A stretch of DNA of 9,715 bases from an uncultured Gemmatimonadota bacterium (GCA_913009915.1 CAJVYZ010000063.1:1-9715), one strand, 5' to 3'. Shown: positions 1 through 6,430, counted from the stretch's first letter. Translations and numbers: made by a program. Notes: a model not told the origin generated them from the letters alone.

Positions 1-66
1 TTTTTTTGTGTCTTTTTGTGTTTTTTTTTTATTTTTTTTGTTCTTTTTCTTTTTTTTTTTTTTTTT
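1..66. other. Poly-T read-through artefact (not genomic)
   Basis: Almost pure T with scattered G, C and A, lying immediately outside a complete P7 adapter. On the opposite strand this is the poly-A that sequencers emit after running past the end of a short library molecule. It should be removed before annotation. Its translation gives runs of Phe that fuse in frame to the adapter and then to the real gene downstream. Confidence 0.95.
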
Positions 67-132
67 CAAGCAGAAGACGGCATACGAGATATATCAGTGT
101 GACTGGAGTTCAGACGTGTGCTCTTCCGATCT
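67..132 (-). other. Illumina P7/TruSeq adapter, left end (contamination)
   Basis: The 24 bases at 67-90 are the P7 flow-cell sequence (begins CAAGCAGAAGACGGCATACG). The 8 bases at 91-98 are the index (ATATCAGT, read as ACTGATAT, which I recall as TruSeq index 25). Positions 99-132 are the TruSeq read-2 primer site, ending GCTCTTCCGATCT. The 66 bases are the exact reverse complement of 9631-9696. Genomic DNA starts at 133. Confidence 0.98.
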
Positions 133-133
133 C

Positions 134-1639
134 CGCAACCCGTTGGAAGAGCGCTACGAGGAGTTGTCGGACCCGGCGGATGATCCGACGACACGTCAGC
201 TGGCCGACGCGCTGCGGGATGCCATGGATCGGAACCGGCCCATCTGGATAGCGCCCGGCAACGGGCTGCAGATTGCTCTGCGCCGGTTGCTCATTGGCGC
301 CGGACTCCAGTGTCCCGTCCGATACCTGGCCAAAGACTCCGTTCCGGATGCTGACGACCTCGTCATCCATGCCACTGAGGCCGGGATCACGGTCCGGTTG
401 TTCAAGGCGCTGCAACTGGTGGTGGCCGGCGGGGGGCGGACCGACACGGGGTTGTCGCGTTTCGTGTGTTTCGATCTCGAGACGACTGACAAAGACACCG
501 ATACCTGTGGTGTCGTCGAGATCGGCGCCGTCCGGGTCGACCACGGCGAGATTGTCGATCGATTCCACGTCCTGGTCCGCCCTACGGTCACCATCGCCGC
601 CAAGGCGACAGAGGTGCACGGGTATCGGGCAGAGGATCTGGCGGACCAGCCGGCCTTCGAGGACGTATGGCCGTCGTTCGTGTCGTTCGTCGGGGACGAC
701 ATGCTGGTGGCCCACAATGCACACGGGTTCGACGTCCCGGTCATCCGACGCATGGCGTCCAATCTGTCCGGCCTTGCCGGGATGACCTTCTTCGACACGC
801 TGCCACTGGCCCGGTCGCTGTTCTCGGACAGCGCCAAACTGACCGATCTGGCCGCCCGGTTCGGCGTGCCGACGGGCCGGGCCCATCACGCCCTCGATGA
901 CGCCGAGACCCTCGCCACCGTCACCCGTCACCTCCTGACACAGAAGGTGGTACGCGCCCGCCGCTCGGCGTTGGTCAATCTGCTCGACTACGTGGCACTG
1001 GCGTTGGCCCTGGAGGGTGGAGACCACCACGGAGATGCCGCCGTGTTGCTCGACGTCGGCAGACCCGCCGCACTCGGCAGCTACAGTGATTGCCTGGACA
1101 CCTATGCGGCCGAGCGGGAGACGCTGTTCAAGGACTCGGCGATCCCGGTGGAAGACGTGATCGACCGGTTGGGCGGTTGGCAACTGGTGACCCGGATTCG
1201 GGCTGCCAGGACTGCTCGCGAGCGGTATCCGTCGGCCATGAACAGGCTGCTGGGTTTGCTCGAAGAAGCGGCCGGTGACACTCTGGACCAGGCCATCGAA
1301 CGCTTGCTCGAGCGGGTGGCACTCTCCACCTCCGAGGGCGTCGAAGCCGACCCCGACCGGGTGAGCCTCCTTACCGTCCACTCCACCAAGGGATTGGAGT
1401 TCTCGCGCGTCTATATCGTCGGGGTCGAGGACTACACGTTTCCGGGATACCAGGCCACCGAGAGACATATCAAGCACGAGATCGAAGAGGCCCGGCGGTT
1501 GTTGTACGTGGGGATGACCCGTGCGCGCGACAGGCTGGTGCTGACTCGCGCCGAGGTGCGGAACGGGAAACCGTCGGGAGGAGAGCGATTCTTGGAGGAG
1601 ATCGGGGTAGGGGAGCAGCGGCTGGTGGCTGGTAGCTAG
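134..1639 (+). CDS. DEDDh exonuclease / UvrD-type helicase fusion, 5'-truncated by contig end
   Basis: Partial protein of 501 codons with no native start, because the gene runs into the adapter; the first full genomic codon is at 134. Residues ~1-108 are not recognised. Residues ~109-265 form a DnaQ/PolIII-epsilon-like 3'-5' exonuclease: Exo I FDLETTD (D114, E116), Exo II HNAHGFD (D200) and Exo III HHALDDAE (H251, D256), so all DEDDh metal-binding and catalytic residues are present. The C-terminal ~370-490 is the end of a UvrD/Rep SF1 helicase: TVHSTKGLEF (around H416), then EEARRLLYVGMTRARDRLVL (arginine finger region ~R463). Walker A and the other N-terminal helicase motifs should lie upstream, outside the window. 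The likely role is ATP-driven unwinding coupled to 3' trimming in DNA repair. The partner reaction is inferred; the domain calls are clear. The stop codon lies inside a heptamer repeat unit. Any longer reading frame upstream of 133 is adapter-derived and false. Confidence 0.9.
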   Translation, partial: RNPLEERYEELSDPADDPTTRQLADALRDAMDRNRPIWIAPGNGLQIALRRLLIGAGLQCPVRYLAKDSVPDADDLVIHATEAGITVRLFKALQLVVAGGGRTDTGLSRFVCFDLETTDKDTDTCGVVEIGAVRVDHGEIVDRFHVLVRPTVTIAAKATEVHGYRAEDLADQPAFEDVWPSFVSFVGDDMLVAHNAHGFDVPVIRRMASNLSGLAGMTFFDTLPLARSLFSDSAKLTDLAARFGVPTGRAHHALDDAETLATVTRHLLTQKVVRARRSALVNLLDYVALALALEGGDHHGDAAVLLDVGRPAALGSYSDCLDTYAAERETLFKDSAIPVEDVIDRLGGWQLVTRIRAARTARERYPSAMNRLLGLLEEAAGDTLDQAIERLLERVALSTSEGVEADPDRVSLLTVHSTKGLEFSRVYIVGVEDYTFPGYQATERHIKHEIEEARRLLYVGMTRARDRLVLTRAEVRNGKPSGGERFLEEIGVGEQRLVAGS

Positions 1640-1684
1640 TGGCTGGTAGCCACCCGCCACCCGCCACTCGCCACCAGCCCACCT
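1622..1684. repeat. Heptamer tandem repeat with inverted halves
   Basis: Period-7 array. Four units of CTGGTGG/CTGGTAG/CTAGTGG type (1622-1649) are followed in the same phase by CCACCCG, CCACTCG and CCACCAG units (1650-1677) and a degenerate ninth (1678-1684). CCACCAG is the reverse complement of CTGGTGG, so the array folds back on itself; the outermost 10 bp, GGCTGGTGGC at 1620-1629 and GCCACCAGCC at 1670-1679, pair perfectly. The array overlaps the last codons and the TAG of the exonuclease-helicase gene and ends just before the protease start. There is no T-tract, so an intrinsic terminator is not supported. Confidence 0.8.
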
Positions 1685-1686
1685 CC

Positions 1687-2241
1687 GTGGCCCACGCCGT
1701 CGTATTCGAGGCCGGCGTGCTGGCACTGGCGATCGTCGTTGGTTGGGTGCTCTCGGTCGATCCGTTTGCGGGGCTGGCCTTCCGACTCGATCACCTTGGG
1801 ATCGGCCTGGCAGCCACCGTGCCGCCGGTGGTGGCGCTGTGGCTGCTGCATCGGTCGACCGCTCCGGCCGTGCTCGAGTTCCGCCGGGTGGTGGAGGAGT
1901 TGGTGGAGCCGCTGTTTGCCGACGCGCCGGTGATGCACGTCGTGGCGTTGGCGCTGATGGCCGGTGTCGCGGAAGAAGCGTTGTTTCGTGGCGTAGTACA
2001 GGGTGGTCTCACCGGTGTGACGGGGTGGCTCCCGGCGTTGCTGATTGCCAGTGTGCTGTTCGGCGTGGTGCATTGGCTGACCGGGTTGTATGCCCTCCTG
2101 GCGGGCGTGGTGGGCCTCTACCTCGGTGGGTTGTACCTCCTCACCGGTAACCTGTTGGTCCCCATCGTGGTGCATGCGCTGTATGACATAGTGGCCCTGG
2201 GATACTTGCGGAAACCGGAGAGGACGCCAGTCATCGAGTGA
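1687..2241 (+). CDS. CPBP family intramembrane metalloprotease (CAAX/Abi type)
   Basis: Predicted integral membrane zinc protease of the CPBP (Rce1-like, Pfam Abi) family. The family signatures are all visible: motif 1 EEALFRG (E96, E97, R101), motif 2 FGVVHW (H129) and motif 3 HALYD (H163, D167). They lie in hydrophobic segments that would place a Glu/His active site in the membrane. With 184 residues it is near the lower size limit for the family, with about five or six hydrophobic stretches. I chose GTG at 1687 because the in-frame GTG at 1639, which overlaps the previous TAG, would translate the heptamer array into a Pro/His-rich leader (SHPPPATRHQP); neither start has a clear Shine-Dalgarno. 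It is codirectional with the exonuclease-helicase 47 bp upstream and may be co-transcribed. The substrate is unknown. Bacterial members include bacteriocin-immunity and maturation proteases, but nothing adjacent suggests a peptide substrate. Confidence 0.85.
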   Translation: MAHAVVFEAGVLALAIVVGWVLSVDPFAGLAFRLDHLGIGLAATVPPVVALWLLHRSTAPAVLEFRRVVEELVEPLFADAPVMHVVALALMAGVAEEALFRGVVQGGLTGVTGWLPALLIASVLFGVVHWLTGLYALLAGVVGLYLGGLYLLTGNLLVPIVVHALYDIVALGYLRKPERTPVIE

Positions 2242-2257
2242 GCGCGGCCGTCCGCAC

Positions 2258-2292
2258 ATCACAAATCAAGAATCAACTATCAAGAATCACCA
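2258..2292. repeat. AT-rich heptamer array before the TPR gene
   Basis: Five consecutive 7-base units on the pattern ATCANNN: ATCACAA, ATCAAGA (twice), ATCAACT and ATCACCA. The first ATG of the next open frame (2293) begins the sixth position of the same phase (ATGAACC). It is much more AT-rich than the surrounding DNA. It fills most of the 51-bp gap after the protease stop, so any promoter here would overlap the repeat. Confidence 0.75.
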
Positions 2293-3552
2293 ATGAACCG
2301 CCCCGCCGCCCCGCCTAGTCCGCTGCCTGCAGCAAATGCTCCACGTTCACCGTCACCAGCTGGTTGTCCGTCGGTTGCGCCGCGAAGTAGAACATCGAGC
2401 CGTCCGGCGACAGTCGCTGCCCGAAGACATTCATCGGCGTCCGGTGTACCACCCGGACGTCGCCGCCGTCCGCTGGACTCGGTGGCGTACGACGAGCCGT
2501 GGGAACACATGGCGGAACACGCCGTCATGACCGGCGACGTCGAGTCCTTCCGGAATCTGCCGACGCAGTTTCAGGATCCACTATTCCCTCCACTGTTTGC
2601 ACTAATGGCCGGCACCGAACTGGATTCGTCCGTATGGCAGGAATTGGAAGAAAGTTATCAAAGCCCGAACCATGGACTGTTCATCCTTCAGGCGGTGGGG
2701 GAGGGAATGGAGGGAGCCGAACGTCTTGCCCAAATCCTGGCGAGCCGCGCGGCGGACGGTGACGGCAACGCTGCTCAGATAGCCGGTAACTTCGCTCTCA
2801 ACCGGGGGCAGCCCGGGCGAGCCATCGAGCTGCTGCGGATCGCCGAGACCGATGGCTGCGGTGACGTGTGCCAGGAACCCGAGATGTGGCTTCTGGCCGG
2901 CATGTACTGGGACGCCGAGCCGAATGAAGTGCGGCGGGTGCGGGATTCTCTGGAAATAGTCACGCGGGAGATCTCCGCCGAGGCCGTAGCGCAAGGTCAT
3001 AGGGACGAGGTGGTCAAGCTCCATCAGCGCTGTTGGCTCGCCATCTCGGATCTGGGCAGTGCCGGAGGTGTTGACCTGGAACAGACAGCGGCGCTGGCGC
3101 GCCAAGCCGAAGACTTGGCCGACAACGTGCGCAGGTCCCGCTTTCCGGCTCGATGTGCCAGGTTCCTCGAAGCACTGGCGGCTGTCCAGGCCGGCGACCC
3201 TTCAGCAGGCGCCAGGGTGGCTGCAGCAGACTCCGCGTTCAGCATGGGCGCACCGAGCCGCTATCAGGCAGCCTGGGCGACGCTCCTCGCCGACATGTAT
3301 GACAGGGTGGGGGAGCCGGAGCAAAGCCTCGGCATTCTGAGACGAGTGTGGATGAACGGCGGGGAGGAATACGTCCAGTTCCTCGCTCCGCGCCTGCTCC
3401 GGCGCGCCCGCCGGGCCGCTGAACTCGGCTACCGGGAGGAAGCCATCCAATCCTACCAGCACTACCTCACGTTGAGGTCCGATCCGGAGCCGGTGCTGGC
3501 CGAGCAGGTGGCGAGCGTGAGGGCGGAGCTGGCGGAACTGCTGGGAGAGTAG
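2293..3552 (+). CDS. TPR-like helical tail protein, probable decapitated kinase paralogue; start uncertain
   Basis: Open frame of 419 codons. The reliable coding part begins near 2480. Residues ~1-62 are a Pro/Arg/Ser/Ala-rich stretch that looks like antisense noise, because the minus strand there encodes a recognisable beta-propeller tail. Better starts could be GTG 2482, ATG 2509 or ATG 2527, but none has a convincing Shine-Dalgarno. From ~65 to 419 the protein is alpha-helical with TPR-like helix pairs: a stretch containing GNFALNRGQPGRAIELLR near 165-180, and a C-terminal pair containing AELGYREEAIQSYQHYL followed by a LRSDPEPVLAEQVASVRAEL ending. This end matches in layout the C-terminus of the kinase-TPR protein at 6460-9471 (a GDTDQAVERYSEFV helix, then DPEYQPLVEDVRNRIL). 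There is a Cys pair at 189/193 (numbered from 2293). No kinase, TM helix or signal peptide is seen. Inference: the surviving tail of a third receptor-kinase gene, possibly non-functional; a free-standing TPR scaffold is the alternative. Confidence 0.6.
   Translation: MNRPAAPPSPLPAANAPRSPSPAGCPSVAPRSRTSSRPATVAARRHSSASGVPPGRRRRPLDSVAYDEPWEHMAEHAVMTGDVESFRNLPTQFQDPLFPPLFALMAGTELDSSVWQELEESYQSPNHGLFILQAVGEGMEGAERLAQILASRAADGDGNAAQIAGNFALNRGQPGRAIELLRIAETDGCGDVCQEPEMWLLAGMYWDAEPNEVRRVRDSLEIVTREISAEAVAQGHRDEVVKLHQRCWLAISDLGSAGGVDLEQTAALARQAEDLADNVRRSRFPARCARFLEALAAVQAGDPSAGARVAAADSAFSMGAPSRYQAAWATLLADMYDRVGEPEQSLGILRRVWMNGGEEYVQFLAPRLLRRARRAAELGYREEAIQSYQHYLTLRSDPEPVLAEQVASVRAELAELLGE
2315..2476 (-). 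pseudogene. C-terminal remnant of a PD40/WD40-like beta-propeller protein, antisense
   Basis: Read on the minus strand from about 2476 to a TAG at 2317-2315, this gives ~53 sensible residues: GGDVRVVH, then MNVFGQRLSPDGSMFYF (the SPDG-hydrophobic core of a PD40/TolB blade), then NQLVTVNVEHLLQAAD and stop. Such a strand followed by a short helix is how bacterial beta-propeller proteins commonly end. Upstream on the minus strand (2477-2525) the frame stays open but the content is no longer propeller-like, and a stop appears at 2525-2527. The coding signal on the plus strand becomes good at the same point, so I place a rearrangement junction near 2470-2485. No start codon or upstream blades remain, so it is a fragment. 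Confidence 0.6.
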
Positions 3553-3592
3553 TGGGGTCCTGACAGGGTGCGCAGGACGCAGGAGTTATCTT

Positions 3593-3652
3593 TGACCGCC
3601 TGACCGCCTGACCGCCTGACCCCCGTCCACTGCCCGCTGTCCACTGTCCACC
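3593..3652. repeat. Tandem repeat array upstream of kinase 1 (period 8 then 7)
   Basis: Three exact TGACCGCC octamers and one TGACCCCC (3593-3624) are followed by four heptamers (3625-3652) of the form GTCCACT, GCCCGCT and GTCCACC. The octamer is the heptamer TGACCGC of the array at 6367 plus one C. Rotated, the heptamers read CCACTGN/CCGCTGN, matching units near 1650-1677. It lies in the 129-bp spacer before the kinase. Confidence 0.85.
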
Positions 3653-3669
3653 AGCGCCCTCGCTCCCCA

Positions 3670-3681
3670 TATTACTCCACC
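3670..3681 (+). promoter_or_regulatory. Putative -10 box TATTAC for leaderless kinase 1 mRNA
   Basis: TATTAC at 3670-3675 is exactly 6 nt from ATG 3682, placing it at -12 to -7 if transcription begins on the start codon. There is no Shine-Dalgarno in the 20 bases before ATG. The same box, spacing and flanks (CCCCATATTAC, CCACCATG) occur before the second kinase. The last T of the consensus is missing and no good -35 is seen at 17 bp (TCCACC), so this rests mainly on conservation between the two copies. Confidence 0.4.
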
Positions 3682-6339
3682 ATGTCCGAGCACCTATACG
3701 ACCTGAAAGCCGCCCTCGCCGGCAACTACCAGATCGACAAAGAAATCGGTCACGGCGGCATGGCCACCGTCTACCTGGCGCGCGACCTCAAGCACAACCG
3801 CCAGGTGGCGGTCAAGGTGCTGCGGCCCGACCTGGCCGCGGCTCTGGGGCACGAGCGGTTCCTTCGTGAAATCGAAATCGCCGCCAACCTGACCCATCCT
3901 CACATCCTCCCGCTCTACGACTCGGGTGAGGCCGACGGCTTCCTCTATTACGTGATGCCCTACATCGAGGGCGACACGCTGCGCGACCGCATAGAGAAGG
4001 AAGGCGAGCTGCCCGTTGCCGAGGCGGTGCGCATCATCCGCGAAGTGACCGACGCGCTGGCGTTCGCCCATGCGCAGGGTGTGGTGCACCGCGACATCAA
4101 GCCCGACAACATCATGCTCTCGGGCCGGCACGCCATGGTGATGGACTTCGGCGTGGCCAAGGCGGTGAGCGAAGCCACCGGCCGGAACCGATTGACCACC
4201 GTTGGAGTGGCGCTCGGCACCCCGACCTACATGGCGCCCGAGCAGGCCACCGCCGATCCCCACGTGGACCACCGGGCCGACATCTACGCCGTGGGCATCA
4301 TGGCCTACGAGTTGTTGGCCGGGCGTACACCGTTCCAGGGCACTAGCCCCCAGGCGGTGCTGGCGGCGCACGTCACTGAACAGCCCGACCCGGTCTCCAA
4401 GCATCGCGACCAGGTATCGCCCGAGCTCGAGTCGGTCATCATGAAGTGCCTGGCCAAGAGACCGGCCGACCGGTGGCAGAGCGCCGCCGAGATGCTGCCA
4501 TTGCTCGAGGCCGTGACTGCCTCGAGTGGTGGGTTCACGCCGACCGGCACGCGACCCCTCCAGGCGGCTCGGCCGCGTCGCGTGTGGTGGATGGCCCTGG
4601 GCGCCGTGGCCACTGTAGCTGTCATCGGCGTGTTCGGCGCCCGGATGATCAAGAAGGAGCCACTGAGGGTCACCGTGGCCAACGTCAGACAGGTCACCCA
4701 CTCGCCGATGATGGAGATCTATCCCGACATCTCGGACGACGGGACCGAAATCGTCTACAGCGCCGGCCAGGGAATCAGCTACCACGTGTACCTCAGCGGC
4801 ACCCAGGGAGGGCCGGCCCTGGGGCTTACGGAAGACCGCCCCGGGCGCCAATGGCGGCCCAGATGGAGTCCGTCCGGCCGTGAGGTGCGCTTCGAGGACG
4901 TGAGGGACATCGGAATGGGGGCGCCGTCCTTCCCGATGGAGATCTCCAAGCTCGGAGGCTCCGCAAGGTTACTGCCGGAGGGTCTCATGGCGGAGTCGGA
5001 CGCGGTCGAGCTGTACGCTACTGACGGGGGCGGCGTGCAGGTGAGGGATCGGGTCAGCGGGGAAGTGCGGAACTCGCTATCGCTACCGGTAACGGGTTTC
5101 AGCTACGCGCAGGCATCGCCCGACGGGTCCAGGCTGGCCTATACCAGTGGCAATTTCTTCTACTACTCGTCCGAGTTGCTGGGCAACGACGTACCCACCA
5201 GCATCTGGGTGACCGGGCTGGACGAGTGGTCTCCCGTACGGGTTACCCCCGACGAATATCTCGACATCCACCCGACGTGGCTGGGGAATGACCGACTGCT
5301 GTTCGTCTCCAATCGGGACGGCCAGAGGGACGTCTACCTCGTGGCCCTGAATCGGTCCGGCGAACCGGCCGGTGAGCCCGTCCGGGTCACCACCGGCGCC
5401 GACGTGCACACCCTCTCGGTGACGCCTGACGGAAGCCTGGTCGCCTATTCGAAGCTGCGTTTTCGCTCGAACCTGTACCAGGTCATCCTGCCCGAGCGTG
5501 GCAGCGTCTCCCTGGGTGAGGCCCGGCCCCTCACGCGCGAGTCCGCGGTCATCGAGCAACACGACCGGTCGGCCGACGGACGGATGCTGGTCTACGACTC
5601 GAACGTACTCGGCCAGCAGGACATCTACCTGATGCCTACGGATGGGGGAGAACCGCAGCGCGTGACGACCGACCCGGGGCAGGACATGAATCCTGAATTC
5701 TCCCCCGACGAGTCCGAGATCTTGTTCTACTCTACCCGCAACGGCACCCGGGATCTCTATCTGATCGGAGTGGACGGCCAGAATCTGCAGCGATTGACCG
5801 GCCGTGAACAGGACGGGTGGGGAGCCGAGGAGCAGGAAATCTTCCCTACGTTTTCACCGGACGGCCGCCGCATCGCCTTCGGTAGCCAGGTCCCCGGGGG
5901 ACCGAATCGTCTCAAGGTGATGACCCGTGACTCCATGAGGGGCACTTGGGGTACGCCGATTGTGCTGGCCGACTCGGTCGGTTCGTATGGTTGGGCTCCG
6001 AATAGCCGGCGTATCATCTTTTCTACCACGCTCGGGAGGCTCCGGACGGTGACCCTCGACGGGGAGGTAGAGGATGTGCCCAACCACCCGATAAGCAGGT
6101 TCCTGGGCTGGCCGTTCTGGCTGCCCGACGGGCGGATCTTCTACCGAGGTACCGGATCTGATGGTGTCCATGGCATCTATGTCCTCGATCGGCTCGGCGC
6201 CGATCCACGACTGATCGTCCGGTTCGATGATCCTGGTATCGTGAGCGAGTCGGCTCGGATAACGGTCCGGGGCAACTCGCTGGTACTCACGGTCACCGAG
6301 AAGGAGAGCGATATCTACGTGATGGAACTGGAGTATTGA
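3682..6339 (+). CDS. Membrane Ser/Thr protein kinase with extracytoplasmic PD40/TolB beta-propeller
   Basis: 885-residue PknB-type (Hanks) receptor kinase. The cytoplasmic kinase domain spans ~16-275: glycine loop IGHGGMATVY (22-31), ATP lysine K45 in VAVKVL, alpha-C E63, HRDIKPDN (catalytic D138), DFG (D155), activation-loop T172/T173, then GTPTYMAPE (P+1 loop and APE, E187). It is an RD kinase with every key residue, so activation by loop autophosphorylation is expected. A Pro/Arg juxtamembrane linker leads to one TM helix at ~302-322. Residues ~330-885 form a PD40/WD40-like beta-propeller with repeated SPDG-type blade cores (SPDGSRLAY, TPDGSLVAY, SPDESEILFYS, SPDGRRIAF, LPDGRIFY), expected outside the membrane as a binding or sensor module. 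The ligand is unknown. The start is ATG 3682, supported by alignment with the second kinase; no Shine-Dalgarno. 120 bp separate it from the second kinase, with a leader of its own. Confidence 0.93.
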   Translation: MSEHLYDLKAALAGNYQIDKEIGHGGMATVYLARDLKHNRQVAVKVLRPDLAAALGHERFLREIEIAANLTHPHILPLYDSGEADGFLYYVMPYIEGDTLRDRIEKEGELPVAEAVRIIREVTDALAFAHAQGVVHRDIKPDNIMLSGRHAMVMDFGVAKAVSEATGRNRLTTVGVALGTPTYMAPEQATADPHVDHRADIYAVGIMAYELLAGRTPFQGTSPQAVLAAHVTEQPDPVSKHRDQVSPELESVIMKCLAKRPADRWQSAAEMLPLLEAVTASSGGFTPTGTRPLQAARPRRVWWMALGAVATVAVIGVFGARMIKKEPLRVTVANVRQVTHSPMMEIYPDISDDGTEIVYSAGQGISYHVYLSGTQGGPALGLTEDRPGRQWRPRWSPSGREVRFEDVRDIGMGAPSFPMEISKLGGSARLLPEGLMAESDAVELYATDGGGVQVRDRVSGEVRNSLSLPVTGFSYAQASPDGSRLAYTSGNFFYYSSELLGNDVPTSIWVTGLDEWSPVRVTPDEYLDIHPTWLGNDRLLFVSNRDGQRDVYLVALNRSGEPAGEPVRVTTGADVHTLSVTPDGSLVAYSKLRFRSNLYQVILPERGSVSLGEARPLTRESAVIEQHDRSADGRMLVYDSNVLGQQDIYLMPTDGGEPQRVTTDPGQDMNPEFSPDESEILFYSTRNGTRDLYLIGVDGQNLQRLTGREQDGWGAEEQEIFPTFSPDGRRIAFGSQVPGGPNRLKVMTRDSMRGTWGTPIVLADSVGSYGWAPNSRRIIFSTTLGRLRTVTLDGEVEDVPNHPISRFLGWPFWLPDGRIFYRGTGSDGVHGIYVLDRLGADPRLIVRFDDPGIVSESARITVRGNSLVLTVTEKESDIYVMELEY

Positions 6340-6366
6340 GAGTGCGTTGTGCGTAGGAGTTAGCTT

Positions 6367-6430
6367 CGACCGCTGACGGCTGACGGCTGACGGCTGACCG
6401 CTGACCGCTGACCGCCGTCCACTGTCCCCC
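6367..6430. repeat. Heptamer tandem array upstream of kinase 2
   Basis: Seven consecutive heptamers (6367-6415): CGACCGC, three TGACGGC and three TGACCGC. After a single C come GTCCACT and GTCCCCC (6417-6430). The TGACSGC and GTCCACY blocks occur in the same order as in the array at 3593-3652. The array sits in the 120-bp spacer between the two kinase genes. Confidence 0.87.

Larger units (their letters stand above)
3568..4563 (+). repeat. Duplicated kinase-head unit, copy 1
   Basis: This is nucleotide-level homologous to 6342-7341. The shared unit begins just after the preceding stop codon (AGGAGTTA at 3581, matching 6355), includes the repeat array and the CCCCATATTAC box, and continues through the whole kinase domain to about codon 295. 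It contains exact matches of 47 bp (within 4042-4092) and 44 bp (within 4095-4140). Similarity is lost at the membrane helix. Confidence 0.8.

Noticed and set aside
1639..1686. GTG 1639 as protease start, overlapping the previous stop (TAGTG)
   Set aside because: It would translate the heptamer array into a Pro/His leader; GTG 1687 begins the hydrophobic protein directly.
110..1726. Long minus-strand open frame opposite the exonuclease-helicase
   Set aside because: The plus frame has full catalytic motifs, and the minus translation is His/Arg/Gly-rich without motifs. It also reads into the adapter. It is an antisense shadow of GC-rich codons.
134..2241. Nuclease-helicase plus CPBP protease as an anti-phage defence module
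   Set aside because: Both are common housekeeping-type families, the first is truncated by the contig end, and no known defence partner or mobile signature is adjacent.
3593..3652. CRISPR-like array
   Set aside because: Units are 7-8 bp and contiguous with no spacers, and no cas genes are present.
3677..3684. CCACCATG before both kinases as a Kozak-like eukaryotic start
   Set aside because: Gene structure, kinase type and density are bacterial; the similarity is best explained by the duplicated leader.
3694..4851. Minus-strand open frame of ~385 codons opposite kinase 1, with a similar one at 6472-7599 opposite kinase 2
   Set aside because: The two frames resemble each other only because the kinase heads are duplicated; the translations are low-complexity His/Gly/Arg and contain no known domain.
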